Part shown: piece by piece, positions 15,712-23,175 of the stretch
Layout of the letters: the number at the start of each line of letters is the position of its first letter
Position numbering within the stretch: the stretch's first letter is position 1
Origin: QAMX01 sp003149835
GTDB lineage: Bacteria > Bacillota > Clostridia > Oscillospirales > QAMX01
Assembly: GCA_959600635.1 (NCBI GenBank)
Contig: CAUGMN010000026.1
Coordinates: 1-31,267, forward strand
DNA length: 31,267 bases
Reading direction: 5' to 3'
Notes under the pieces: generated by a model
Databases searched by the model: none
What the model was told of the DNA's origin: nothing
Seen by the model: the letters and a program-made list of their open reading frames with translations, nothing else
Position numbers and translations under genes: made by a program

Positions 15712-16845
15712 ATGGAGCTGCGCTATGACGGCGGCGCAAATGTCACGAAAATCAAGGTCATCGGCATCGGCGGCGGCGGCAACAACACGGTTGACCGCAT
15801 GGTGGAGGCAAATCTGCAAGGCGCGGAGTTTATCGCCATGAATACGGATTTGCAGCAGCTGAACCGCTCGAAAGCGCCGGTAAAGCTCCAGCTCGGCGTT
15901 CGCGCGACGCTGGGGCGCGGCTGCGGCGCCAAGCCGGAGCGCGGGCGCAAATCGGCGGAGGAAAACAAGGAAGAGATCGCGGCCCTGCTCGAAGGCACGG
16001 ACATGGTCTTTATCACCGCCGGCATGGGCGGCGGCACAGGGACGGGCGGCGCGCCCGTTGTTGCCGAGATCGCCCGCAGCATGGGGATTTTGACCGTCGG
16101 CGTCGTGACGCGGCCCTTTAAGTTCGAGGGCGCGCAGCGCGCCAAGCAGGCCGAGGCGGGTCTTGCCGAATTCCATCAATACGTCGATTCGCTCGTCGTC
16201 ATTCCCAATGAGCGGCTCAAATATGTGACCGATCAGAAGATCACCTTCCTGAACGCCTTCGCATATGCAGACGACGTGCTCAAACAGGCGATTTCCAGCA
16301 TTTATGAGCTGATTACTATGCCGGGGCTGATCAGCCTCGACTTTGCCGACGTGCAGACGGTCATGCAGAACAGCGGCTTTGCCCACATGGGCGTCGGCCG
16401 CGCCGCCGGACGGGAAAAGGCCAGCGAGGCGGCGCGGATGGCCATCCAGAGCCCGCTGCTCGAAACCTCGATCCGAGGCGCCAAAGGCGTGTTGATCAAC
16501 ATCATCGGTTCGCCCGATCTGGAACTCGACGAGGTGGATACCGCCGCGAGCTTAGTGAGGGAAAACGCCGACCCGGAGGCGACGATTATTTTCGGCGCCG
16601 CCATCGACGAAACGCTGAACGACGAAATGAGGATCACCATTATCGCCACCGGCTTTGAGGACGACAGCCCGAATCTGCTGTCCACTCAGAAAAAAGCGGC
16701 GGAAAAAGGCAGATCGGGTCAGGACGTTCATGCGGAATTGCCGTTTAACCAGCCTTCGTCCCCCGTGAAGCAAGAAACCGCTGAACAGACAGGCGGATAT
16801 TCCAAGGAGTATGAGCTTCTTCTTGACATGCTCAAAGGCTCATAG
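15712..16845 (+). CDS. FtsZ paralogue, second tandem copy
   Basis: This 377-residue protein is a full-length FtsZ that shares long identical blocks with the preceding copy (TDMVFITAG..., VDSLVVIPNERLKYVTDQ). The GTP signature GGGTGTG is at 106-112. In the T7 loop the usual NxDxxD reads SLDFAD: Ser208 replaces Asn, while Asp210 and Asp213 remain. The segment after PFKFEG reads AQRAKQ instead of KRRMDQ, keeping Arg143. The C-terminus (YSKEYELLLDMLKGS) differs from that of the first copy. The start has GGGAGG at 15699-15704 and the gene is 48 bases downstream of ftsZ1, almost certainly co-transcribed. It may co-polymerise with or regulate the first FtsZ, or act at another stage such as sporulation; these roles are inference. 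Confidence 0.93.
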   Translation: MELRYDGGANVTKIKVIGIGGGGNNTVDRMVEANLQGAEFIAMNTDLQQLNRSKAPVKLQLGVRATLGRGCGAKPERGRKSAEENKEEIAALLEGTDMVFITAGMGGGTGTGGAPVVAEIARSMGILTVGVVTRPFKFEGAQRAKQAEAGLAEFHQYVDSLVVIPNERLKYVTDQKITFLNAFAYADDVLKQAISSIYELITMPGLISLDFADVQTVMQNSGFAHMGVGRAAGREKASEAARMAIQSPLLETSIRGAKGVLINIIGSPDLELDEVDTAASLVRENADPEATIIFGAAIDETLNDEMRITIIATGFEDDSPNLLSTQKKAAEKGRSGQDVHAELPFNQPSSPVKQETAEQTGGYSKEYELLLDMLKGS

Positions 16846-16885
16846 GAGGATCATGTAAACATCATGGCAGGGGAGGTAACGCGCC

Positions 16886-17335
16886 TTGACAGACCAAAAT
16901 AACGGCTGTCAGCAGCAGCCTCAATACCGGCAGTATCAGCGGCAGCCGAATGCGTTCAACCGGTTTACGAATACACCCGATTACACGCAGCAGTTCCACC
17001 CGCAGGATATCGCCGACGGCAAGATTCTGTCGATTCTGGCCTATTGCGGCTTTCTCTTTTTCCTGCCGCTCGTGGGCTGTCCGCAGTCGCGCTTCGGCCG
17101 CTTCCACGCCAATCAGGGGTTATTAGTCCTGATCTGCGACGTCCTTGCCGACACAATCTGCGACATCTTTTCGGCGATCATCCCGTGGTATTCGGGCGTT
17201 CATTTCTTAGTGCCTCTGATTTCGATCATCCTTTGGATCCCGTGCGTCGCGCTGTTCATCCTCGGTCTGATCAACGCCATCAACGGCAAGGCGAAGGAAC
17301 TGCCGCTGATCGGAAAAATTCGCATCATCAGGTAA
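16886..17335 (+). CDS. Small Tic20/DUF4870-like integral membrane protein
   Basis: The 149-residue protein starts at a TTG codon nine bases after GGGGAGG (16870-16876); there is no suitable ATG. The first 40 residues are Gln/Asn-rich and soluble. The remainder has about three hydrophobic segments (roughly 46-62, 79-100, 105-132). The pattern ILAYCGFLFFLPL followed by RFGRFHANQGLLVLI resembles the DUF4870/Tic20-like family of small bacterial membrane proteins, whose function is unknown. It follows ftsZ2 by 40 bases and probably belongs to the same transcript, which ends at the hairpin at 17385-17419. The family call is from memory of the motif; the function is not known. Confidence 0.7.
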   Translation: MTDQNNGCQQQPQYRQYQRQPNAFNRFTNTPDYTQQFHPQDIADGKILSILAYCGFLFFLPLVGCPQSRFGRFHANQGLLVLICDVLADTICDIFSAIIPWYSGVHFLVPLISIILWIPCVALFILGLINAINGKAKELPLIGKIRIIR

Positions 17336-17384
17336 AAAACGACCGCAGAAAGCGGCAAAGCGAGATACCGGCCTTGTGCCCGAC

Positions 17385-17419
17385 GATAAAACCGCAACGG
17401 ACTCCGTTGCGGTTTTATC
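17385..17419. terminator. Perfect 17-base palindrome, probable bidirectional terminator
   Basis: GATAAAACCGCAACGGA (17385-17401) and its exact complement (17403-17419) flank a single C, forming a perfect inverted repeat. The arm ends TTTTATC on either strand, giving a short U-rich tail. It lies between the Tic20-like gene and the DUF4097 gene, so it should end the ftsZ transcript. A palindromic repeat element is an alternative reading. Confidence 0.65.
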
Positions 17420-17481
17420 ACAGACAGGGCTTTTTTGGGTAAGCGTACAGCGATCAAAAACAGGAGGAGGGCGACAGAACG

Positions 17482-18336
17482 ATGGAAGGGCAACCCTGTA
17501 CCGGTTTTTTCGAGATTCCCGCCGCCGGTTTGACAAAGCTCAGCGCGGATTGGATCGGCGAAAGCGTCTCCGTCTTTCCGTATGACGGGGAGGCGATCCT
17601 GGCGCAGGAATTTTCAAACCGCCCGCTCGCAGAGGACGAGCGCATGACCTGCGCGGTTGAAGGCGGCGGCGTGCGAATCGGCTATGCGGCGAGGAAAAAA
17701 TGGCTGCCGGGCACCATGCCGCGAAAACGCTTGACCATACAGATTCCGCGCGCCTTGGCGGCGAACCTTTCGGAGCTCAGGATCAATACGGTTTCCGCTG
17801 CCGTCGATATCAGAGAGCTGCTGCCAGCCGACTGCCACATCCACACGGTGTCCGGCGGCGTGCGCGCGGAAAATTTGATCACAGAGCGGATGCAGATGAA
17901 AACGGTTTCCGGTGACGTTTGGGGAGCGGGGATGTCCGCGCGGACGCTCTCGGTTCAAACGGTGTCGGGCGCGGTTCGCATGAGCGGCATACCCGCAGAC
18001 GACGTCTCTGTGAAAACCATTTCCGGCAGCATTGAGGCAAAGGTGACGGCGCGGGTCGTGCGCGCCGAGAGCGTGTCGGGCAGAATCGCCGTCTGCGACA
18101 GCTCTGCGCCGGATCAGGCGAATTTCCAGACCACATCGGGCGCGTTAGAGTTCTCTCTGCCGGAAAACAGCGGCTTTACGCTGCAATATGGGAAGATTTC
18201 CGGCAAAATGCGCTGTGAATTTCCCTCGATGATCGACAAAAACCAGGTGATCTACGGCGACGGACGCGCGCAGTACCGGTTCGATACGGTCTCGGGAAAC
18301 TGCACGGTTCGGCGCCTTGCGGAGGATAGCCGGTAA
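17482..18336 (+). CDS. DUF4097-family beta-helix protein
   Basis: The 284-residue protein has no signal peptide or membrane span. After an N-terminal domain of about 90 residues it consists of a regular repeat. Motifs of the type [VIT]SG recur at residues 104 (as VSA), 123, 142, 161, 180, 198, 218, 239 and 270, mostly 19 residues apart, the spacing of a stacked beta-solenoid. This matches DUF4097, found in many Firmicutes next to membrane proteins and transcriptional regulators; its molecular role is unknown. The strong AGGAGGAGGG site (17462-17471) precedes the ATG. The gene lies between two hairpins and may be a single-gene unit. It is annotated as a putative adhesin in some databases, but lack of a signal sequence argues against surface exposure here. 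Confidence 0.8.
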   Translation: MEGQPCTGFFEIPAAGLTKLSADWIGESVSVFPYDGEAILAQEFSNRPLAEDERMTCAVEGGGVRIGYAARKKWLPGTMPRKRLTIQIPRALAANLSELRINTVSAAVDIRELLPADCHIHTVSGGVRAENLITERMQMKTVSGDVWGAGMSARTLSVQTVSGAVRMSGIPADDVSVKTISGSIEAKVTARVVRAESVSGRIAVCDSSAPDQANFQTTSGALEFSLPENSGFTLQYGKISGKMRCEFPSMIDKNQVIYGDGRAQYRFDTVSGNCTVRRLAEDSR

Positions 18337-18514
18337 AATATCGCGGCAAACGCCGTTGGATAGACGGCGCAGAGCTTTTCGGCGGCCGCCGGCAAAAAGA
18401 GAAAAGGGTTTACCGCGACAGCGGCGGCGCGGGCGCTCTGCAAGCGCGATGGGCCTGCTTTCAGCCGTCTGAATACGGAGCGAAAACCGCGATGCGGCGG
18501 AAGCGATAAAAATA

Positions 18515-18533
18515 CGGATAGACGATCTATCCG
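18515..18533. promoter_or_regulatory. Dyad symmetry before the cyclophilin gene
   Basis: CGGATAG (18515-18521) and CTATCCG (18527-18533) are perfect complements around ACGAT, seven bases before the AGGAG site. It could be an operator or a small hairpin in the leader. The rest of the 217-base gap (18337-18553) holds only GC-rich repeats and no gene. Confidence 0.4.
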
Positions 18534-18553
18534 ATAAAACAGGAGAAAAAACC

Positions 18554-19036
18554 ATGCAAAAAGCAACTATCGAAATGGAAAACGGCAAAAAAATGGTGAT
18601 CGAGCTTTGTGAGGAACACGCGCCGGAAACGGTGGCGAATTTCGTCAAGCTCGCGCGCGGCGGCTTTTATGACGGACTGATTTTTCACCGCGTCATCAGC
18701 GGCTTTATGATTCAGGGCGGCGACCCGACCGGCACGGGTCGCGGCGGGCCGGGGTATCAGATCCGCGGCGAATTCGCCTCCAACGGCGTCCGGAACCCGC
18801 TGAAACACCAGCGCGGCGTGATCTCGATGGCGCGGTCGGCGCATCCGGATTCCGCCGGTTCGCAGTTTTTCATCATGCACAAAGACGCGCCGCACCTCGA
18901 CGGGCAATACGCCGCGTTTGGCAGAATGACAGACGGCTTCGACGCGCTTGACGAGATCGCGGCAGCCGAGACGGATTATTCCGACCGCCCCCTGACCGAG
19001 CAGAAGATCAAAAGCGTCACGATTGAGGAAGCGTAA
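18554..19036 (+). CDS. Peptidyl-prolyl cis-trans isomerase, cyclophilin type
   Basis: Cyclophilins catalyse proline isomerisation during protein folding. The 160-residue protein has the active-site elements FHRVISGFMIQGGDPTGTGRGGPGY-type (catalytic Arg46 and Gln54), then SMARS and SAGSQFFI (Phe105-Phe106 region) and HLDGQYAAFGR. It has no signal peptide and so acts in the cytosol. The ATG follows AGGAG (18541-18545). The gene is convergent with an ABC exporter operon, separated from it by a palindromic element and a bidirectional terminator. The isoform (ppiA or ppiB) cannot be fixed; lack of a signal peptide favours the PpiB class. Confidence 0.95.
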   Translation: MQKATIEMENGKKMVIELCEEHAPETVANFVKLARGGFYDGLIFHRVISGFMIQGGDPTGTGRGGPGYQIRGEFASNGVRNPLKHQRGVISMARSAHPDSAGSQFFIMHKDAPHLDGQYAAFGRMTDGFDALDEIAAAETDYSDRPLTEQKIKSVTIEEA

Positions 19037-19080
19037 AGAAACACGGACGCGGCTGAACAAAAAATCAGCGGTTCACCAAA

Positions 19081-19182
19081 GTAGGGGCGCACCTATGTGT
19101 CAAGAGCCCGCTAAACGGCGGTCAGCCGTCCCGTTTCGCGCCGCACGCCGTCCGCGGGCGAACACACAAGGCTCGCCCCTGC
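19081..19182. repeat. Imperfect palindromic repeat element, REP/MITE-like
   Basis: The ends of this stretch of about 102 bases are imperfect inverted repeats. The left end begins GTAGGGGCGCACCTATGTGT and the right end, read on the other strand, begins GCAGGGGCGAGCCTTGTGTG. The interior is GC-rich with its own complementary segments (GAGCCCGC with GCGGGCG). It contains no gene. Such GGGGCG-ended palindromes recur in clostridial genomes as I recall; copy number here cannot be judged from one window. Confidence 0.55.
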
Positions 19183-19228
19183 GGTTTTTGATACATGTGA
19201 CCTTTTAAAAAAATATGCGCGGTTACGG

Positions 19229-19265
19229 AAAAGCCGCCTCTGTCACTTTGACAGGGGCGGCTTTT
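19229..19265. terminator. Bidirectional rho-independent terminator
   Basis: AAAAGCCGCCTCTGTCA (19229-19245) pairs with TGACAGGGGCGGCTTTT (19249-19265), a 17-pair stem with one G-T wobble and a three-base loop. It has A-tracts and T-tracts on both sides. It serves the convergent cyclophilin gene and ABC operon. Confidence 0.88.
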
Positions 19266-19313
19266 GATACCGCTTGATTTCAGAACCGATCTGTTCTTCG
19301 GCCGGCGCCGTGT

Positions 19314-21149
19314 CTACGACACCTTTTCAAACTGGCTGTTATACAGCTCGGCGTAGAAGCCGTTTTTGGCGAGCAGCTCGCTGTGCGTGCCGCTTTCGAT
19401 GATGTCGCCATCCTTCATGACGAGGATCAGGTCGGCGTTTTTGATCGTCGAAAGGCGGTGCGCGATCACAAAGGAGGTGCGGCCTTTGGTCAGGCGGTCC
19501 ATGGCCTCTTGAATCAACAGCTCGGTGCGCGTGTCGACCGAGCTGGTCGCCTCGTCGAGGATCAGCAGCGGCGCGTTTTCAACCATGGCGCGCGCGATGG
19601 TGATTAGCTGGCGTTCGCCGGCGGAGAGATTCGCCTTGTCGTCGAGCTTGGTGTCGTAGCCTTCCGGCAGCGTGCGGATCAGGTGGTCGATGCCGACGGC
19701 CTTGCAGGCCGCGACGACCTCTTCGTCGCTGACGCCCTGCTTGGCGTAGATGATGTTTTCCTTGACGGTTCCCTCGAACAGCCAGGTGTCCTGCAAAACC
19801 ATGCAGAAGAGGCTGTGGACGTTTTCGCGCGTCAGCCGGCTCGTCGGCACGCCGTCGATACGGATCTCGCCGCCGTCCAGCTCATAAAAGCGCATCAAGA
19901 GGTTGACGATCGTGGTTTTTCCAGCGCCGGTCGGGCCGACGATGGCGATTTTCTGCCCCGCCTTTGCGGTAGCCGAAAAGTTGTGGATGATGGTCTTGTC
20001 GGGGGTGTAGCCGAACCGGATGTTTTTGAATTCGACGTCGCCCCGCGCGTCTTCCAGAATTTCGGTTTTCTCCGACTCATCGGAAAGCTCCGGCTCCTCT
20101 AAAAACTCAAACACGCGCTCGCCGGCCGCGGCGGTCTGTTGCAGGCTGGTGGCGGCCTGCGCGAACTGCGTCAGAGGCTGTGTAAACAGGCGCACATAAA
20201 TCATAAACGCGACGATCACGCCGAAGGAAATGCGCCCGTTGAAGGCGAGCACGCCGCCGACGACGCAGACGGCGACATAGCCGAAGTTGCTGATAAAGGA
20301 CATCAGCGGCATCATCAGCCCGGACAGAAACTGCGATTTCCAAGCGCTGTCGTACAGTTTCTGGTTGATGGCTGCAAAGGTCTTAGTCGCTTCCGCTTCG
20401 CCGTTGTAGGCCTTGACGATGTTGTGGCCGGCGTAGACCTCCTCAATGTGCCCGTCGATCTCGCCGAGCGCCTGCTGCTGCCGGAAGAAATACTTCTGCG
20501 ATTTCATCATGATGACCGACATGAGCCCAAAGCCGATGAGGGAGGCGCAGACGGCCGCTATCGTCATCAATGCGCTCGTTTTGAGCATCATGAAAAGCGA
20601 ACCGAGGAAGAGCGTCGCCGCGGTGACGAGCGTCGTGATGCTCTGATTCATGGTTTGGCCGATCATGTCGACGTCGTTGGTGACGCGGCTGAGGATATCG
20701 CCGTAACTCGTGTTGTCGAAATATTTCAGGGGAAGGCGGTTAATTTTGACGGAGATCGACGTTCGCAGCTTCTGGGAAAACCGCTGCGTGACCGTCGTCA
20801 TGATAAAACCCTGAATATAGCTGAAAATCCCGCTCAGACCGTAGAGGATGATGAGAAGCGTGCCGATTTCCATGACCGCGTTGATATCGATGCCGGTCAG
20901 CATGCCGTCTGTGATCAGGTTGGTCATATCGCTGAGATAGTCGGGGCCGACGATGGTAAAGACGGTGCCTGCGACGGCAAAGACGAGCGCGATCGCCATA
21001 AAGGGGAGATAGCGCCGGCAATAGGCGAGCAGCTTTCCCCATGTCTTTTTGAAATCCTTGGCCTTTTCGCCGGAGCCACGCATGCCGCCGTGCCCGCCGG
21101 GGCCGCCGGGACCGCGGCGAACGCGGACGGCCGGTTTGTTGTTACTCAT
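19314..21149 (-). CDS. ABC exporter subunit with canonical ATPase site (heterodimer partner 2)
   Basis: This is a 611-residue half-transporter: a membrane domain with six spans (about 50-335) fused to an ATPase domain. Walker A is GPTGAGKT at 405-412, Walker B ends LLILDE with catalytic Glu533, and the H-loop has His564. The signature reads LSAGE (508-512) instead of LSGGQ. The partner upstream has the opposite set of changes, so the pair forms one consensus and one degenerate site, as in the TM287/288 and BmrCD exporters. The N-terminal 35 residues are Gly/Arg-rich. I chose the ATG at 21149, nine bases from AAGGAGG; the TTG at 21155 is too close to that site. It overlaps its partner by eight bases. 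Substrate is unknown; multidrug or peptide export is typical. Confidence 0.93.
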   Translation of the reverse strand: MSNNKPAVRVRRGPGGPGGHGGMRGSGEKAKDFKKTWGKLLAYCRRYLPFMAIALVFAVAGTVFTIVGPDYLSDMTNLITDGMLTGIDINAVMEIGTLLIILYGLSGIFSYIQGFIMTTVTQRFSQKLRTSISVKINRLPLKYFDNTSYGDILSRVTNDVDMIGQTMNQSITTLVTAATLFLGSLFMMLKTSALMTIAAVCASLIGFGLMSVIMMKSQKYFFRQQQALGEIDGHIEEVYAGHNIVKAYNGEAEATKTFAAINQKLYDSAWKSQFLSGLMMPLMSFISNFGYVAVCVVGGVLAFNGRISFGVIVAFMIYVRLFTQPLTQFAQAATSLQQTAAAGERVFEFLEEPELSDESEKTEILEDARGDVEFKNIRFGYTPDKTIIHNFSATAKAGQKIAIVGPTGAGKTTIVNLLMRFYELDGGEIRIDGVPTSRLTRENVHSLFCMVLQDTWLFEGTVKENIIYAKQGVSDEEVVAACKAVGIDHLIRTLPEGYDTKLDDKANLSAGERQLITIARAMVENAPLLILDEATSSVDTRTELLIQEAMDRLTKGRTSFVIAHRLSTIKNADLILVMKDGDIIESGTHSELLAKNGFYAELYNSQFEKVS

Positions 21150-22905
21150 TTTCAAGCTCCTCCTTTGAAAGCTGCGAATAGGCGATCTCGCGGTAGACCT
21201 CGCAGTTTTTCAGCAGCTCCTTGTGCGTGCCGATGCCGACGGCGCGGCCCTCGTCAAGCACGACGATTTTATCGGCGTCGATGATGGTGCCGATCCGCTG
21301 CGCGACGATCAGGCTCGTCACGCCGGCGGTCTCTTTTTTGAGGATACCGCGGAGCAAACGGTCGGTTTTATAGTCGAGCGCTGAGAACGAATCGTCGAAG
21401 ATGTAAATTTCCGGCTTGCGGCACACAGCCCGCGCGATGGAGAGCCGCTGCTTCTGGCCGCCGGAGACGTTGGTGCCGCCCTGCGCGATCTGCGCGTCAT
21501 AGCCGCCCTCCATTTTCTCGACGAAATCCGCCGCCTGAGCAATCGAAACGGCGCGGCGGATCTCCGCCTCGTCCGGCTCGCCGCGGCCGTTGTCGCCGTA
21601 AGCGACGTTGAAGGCGACGCTGCCGCCGAAGAGCACGGCGCGCTGCGGCACATAGCCGATCTTGTTGTGCAGCGCATACTGCGTATACTCCCTGACGTTG
21701 ACGCCGTCGATCAGCACCTCGCCCTCCGTCGCGTCGTAGAAACGCGGCACGAGGTTGATCAGCGTGCTTTTGCCGCTGCCCGTCGAGCCGATAAAGGCGA
21801 CGGTCTCGCCTTGGCGCGCCGTAAAGCTGATGTCGTGCAGGACGTATTCGGAGGAGTCGGAATAGCGGAAGCTGACGTTGCGGAATTCGACCTGTCCGGT
21901 CAGCTCCGTCGAGACGTCTGACAGCGGGCCGTCGGTAACGGCCGGCTTGGTGTCGAGCACCTCGTTGAGACGGCCGGCGGAGACGGCGGCGCGCGGCAGG
22001 AAGATAAAGATCATCGTCAGCATCATGAAGGCCATGACGACCTGCATGGAGTACGAGGAAAAGACGATCATGTCCGAAAAGAGATTCAGCTTGTCGGCCA
22101 TGCCGGCGTTGTTAATCAGATACGCGCCGATTAAATAGATAGACAGGGCGAGGCCGTTCATGATCAGGCTCATGCCCGGCGACATGATGGACATGACGCG
22201 GCTGGTGAAGAGGTGGATGCCGGTCAATTCTGTGTTGACGGCTTCAAATTTCTGCTCCTGATAGCGCTCCGCATTGTAGGCGCGCACGACGCGGAGACCG
22301 GTCAGATTTTCGCGGGTCACGTTGTTGAGGCTGTCGGTCAGCTTTTGGATTCTTTTGAATTTCGGCAGCGCCAGCAGCACGATGGTGAGAATCATCACCA
22401 TCAACACGGCGACCGCAATCCCTGTCGCAAGCGTCCATTCAAAGTTTTTACCGGCAATTTTGACGATTGCCCAGACGGCGAGGATCGGCGCTTTGATGAT
22501 GACCTGCAAGCCCATGCTCACGACCATCTGCACCTGCATGATGTCGTTGGTGGAGCGGGTGATCAGGCTGGCGGTGGAAAAGCGGTTGATCTCCGTGAGG
22601 CTGAACGATTCGACCTTGTCGAAAATCAGGCCGCGGAGCCGTTTGGAATACGAGGCGGCGATTCGCGCCGCGAAAAAGCCGACGATGACGGCCGAAATCA
22701 GGCTGCCAAAAGCGCAGAGCAGCATTTTACCGCCGGCCGCCCAGACATCGCGCATCGCGCTGCCCTCGGTTTTGACAAGCTGCGTGATCTCGGACATATA
22801 ATCCGGCAGCTTCAAGTCGAGCCAGACCTGTGCGGCGATAAACACGACGCTGAACGCAATGACCGCCCATTCCTTTCGGCTCAGGTATTTTAGAATTTTG
22901 AGCAT
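21142..22905 (-). CDS. ABC exporter subunit with degenerate ATPase site (heterodimer partner 1)
   Basis: The first gene of the exporter operon encodes a 587-residue half-transporter with six spans (about 10-305) and a C-terminal ATPase. Walker A is GSTGSGKS at 373-380 and the signature is a canonical VSGGQ (480-484). Walker B reads YIFDDSFSALD, with Asp505 in place of the catalytic Glu, and the H-loop has Gln536 in place of His. These changes define the degenerate half of heterodimeric exporters. The ATG at 22905 follows AAGGAGAG (22911-22918). A longer frame back to 23046 runs through the promoter and is rejected. The pair lies outside the AT-rich island that begins just upstream. Confidence 0.93.
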   Translation of the reverse strand: MLKILKYLSRKEWAVIAFSVVFIAAQVWLDLKLPDYMSEITQLVKTEGSAMRDVWAAGGKMLLCAFGSLISAVIVGFFAARIAASYSKRLRGLIFDKVESFSLTEINRFSTASLITRSTNDIMQVQMVVSMGLQVIIKAPILAVWAIVKIAGKNFEWTLATGIAVAVLMVMILTIVLLALPKFKRIQKLTDSLNNVTRENLTGLRVVRAYNAERYQEQKFEAVNTELTGIHLFTSRVMSIMSPGMSLIMNGLALSIYLIGAYLINNAGMADKLNLFSDMIVFSSYSMQVVMAFMMLTMIFIFLPRAAVSAGRLNEVLDTKPAVTDGPLSDVSTELTGQVEFRNVSFRYSDSSEYVLHDISFTARQGETVAFIGSTGSGKSTLINLVPRFYDATEGEVLIDGVNVREYTQYALHNKIGYVPQRAVLFGGSVAFNVAYGDNGRGEPDEAEIRRAVSIAQAADFVEKMEGGYDAQIAQGGTNVSGGQKQRLSIARAVCRKPEIYIFDDSFSALDYKTDRLLRGILKKETAGVTSLIVAQRIGTIIDADKIVVLDEGRAVGIGTHKELLKNCEVYREIAYSQLSKEELENE

Positions 22906-22960
22906 GCTTTCTCTCCTTTTCTCTTTCTGCATGGAGAAGCCGGTTTCTCCCAAATCAATA

Positions 22961-22989
22961 TCTATATAAGGATAACACCAAAAAATCAA
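22961..22989 (-). promoter_or_regulatory. Probable promoter of the ABC exporter operon
   Basis: On the minus strand, TTGATT (22984-22989) and TATAGA (22961-22966) are spaced by 17 bases, about 56 bases ahead of the first subunit's ATG. Each box matches 4/6 of consensus. The palindrome CGGTTTCTCC-type sequence near 22934-22950 in the leader (GGAGAAGCCGGTTTCTCC) could form a small hairpin. Confidence 0.55.
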
Positions 22990-23059
22990 CGAAGTATAAT
23001 GCTCCGGGCGGATAAGGAAGTAATTCCAAAAACAATACCGTAGCATCGCAAAGGCAAAG

Positions 23060-23101
23060 AAAAACGCTCAGAAAGGCAGAAATACTTTTCTGGGCGTTTT
23101 T
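23060..23101. terminator. Hairpin with A/T tracts at the island boundary
   Basis: AAAAACGCTCAGAAA (23060-23074) pairs with TTTCTGGGCGTTTTT (23087-23101), a 15-pair stem with one wobble and a 12-base loop, followed by T residues. No gene is being ended on the plus strand immediately upstream. It may insulate the island genes from outside transcription. Base composition changes just after it. Confidence 0.65.
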
Positions 23102-23139
23102 CTATATCTGTTAATCCGTACATTCGATTTATCTCTTGT

Positions 23140-23172
23140 TATCGCCTACAATATAGGCACAAGGAGGCGATA
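23140..23172. promoter_or_regulatory. Possible promoter and dyad before the island's first gene
   Basis: A TACAAT (23147-23152) lies 24 bases before the ATG at 23176, with only a weak -35 match (TTCGAT near 23123). TATCGCCT (23140-23147) and AGGCGATA (23165-23172) form an eight-base dyad around it, and the right arm overlaps the ribosome binding site. It may be an operator; the -35 weakness keeps confidence low. Confidence 0.35.
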
Positions 23173-23175
23173 GCT

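Noticed and set aside
14404..16386. 660-codon open frame on the minus strand opposite both ftsZ genes
   Set aside because: Its length comes from codon bias of the two ftsZ genes. The two halves repeat each other because the sense genes are paralogues, and it has no start signal.
22906..23046. N-terminal extension of the first ABC subunit
   Set aside because: The 47 extra codons cross the predicted promoter; the ATG at 22905 has a strong SD at the right distance.
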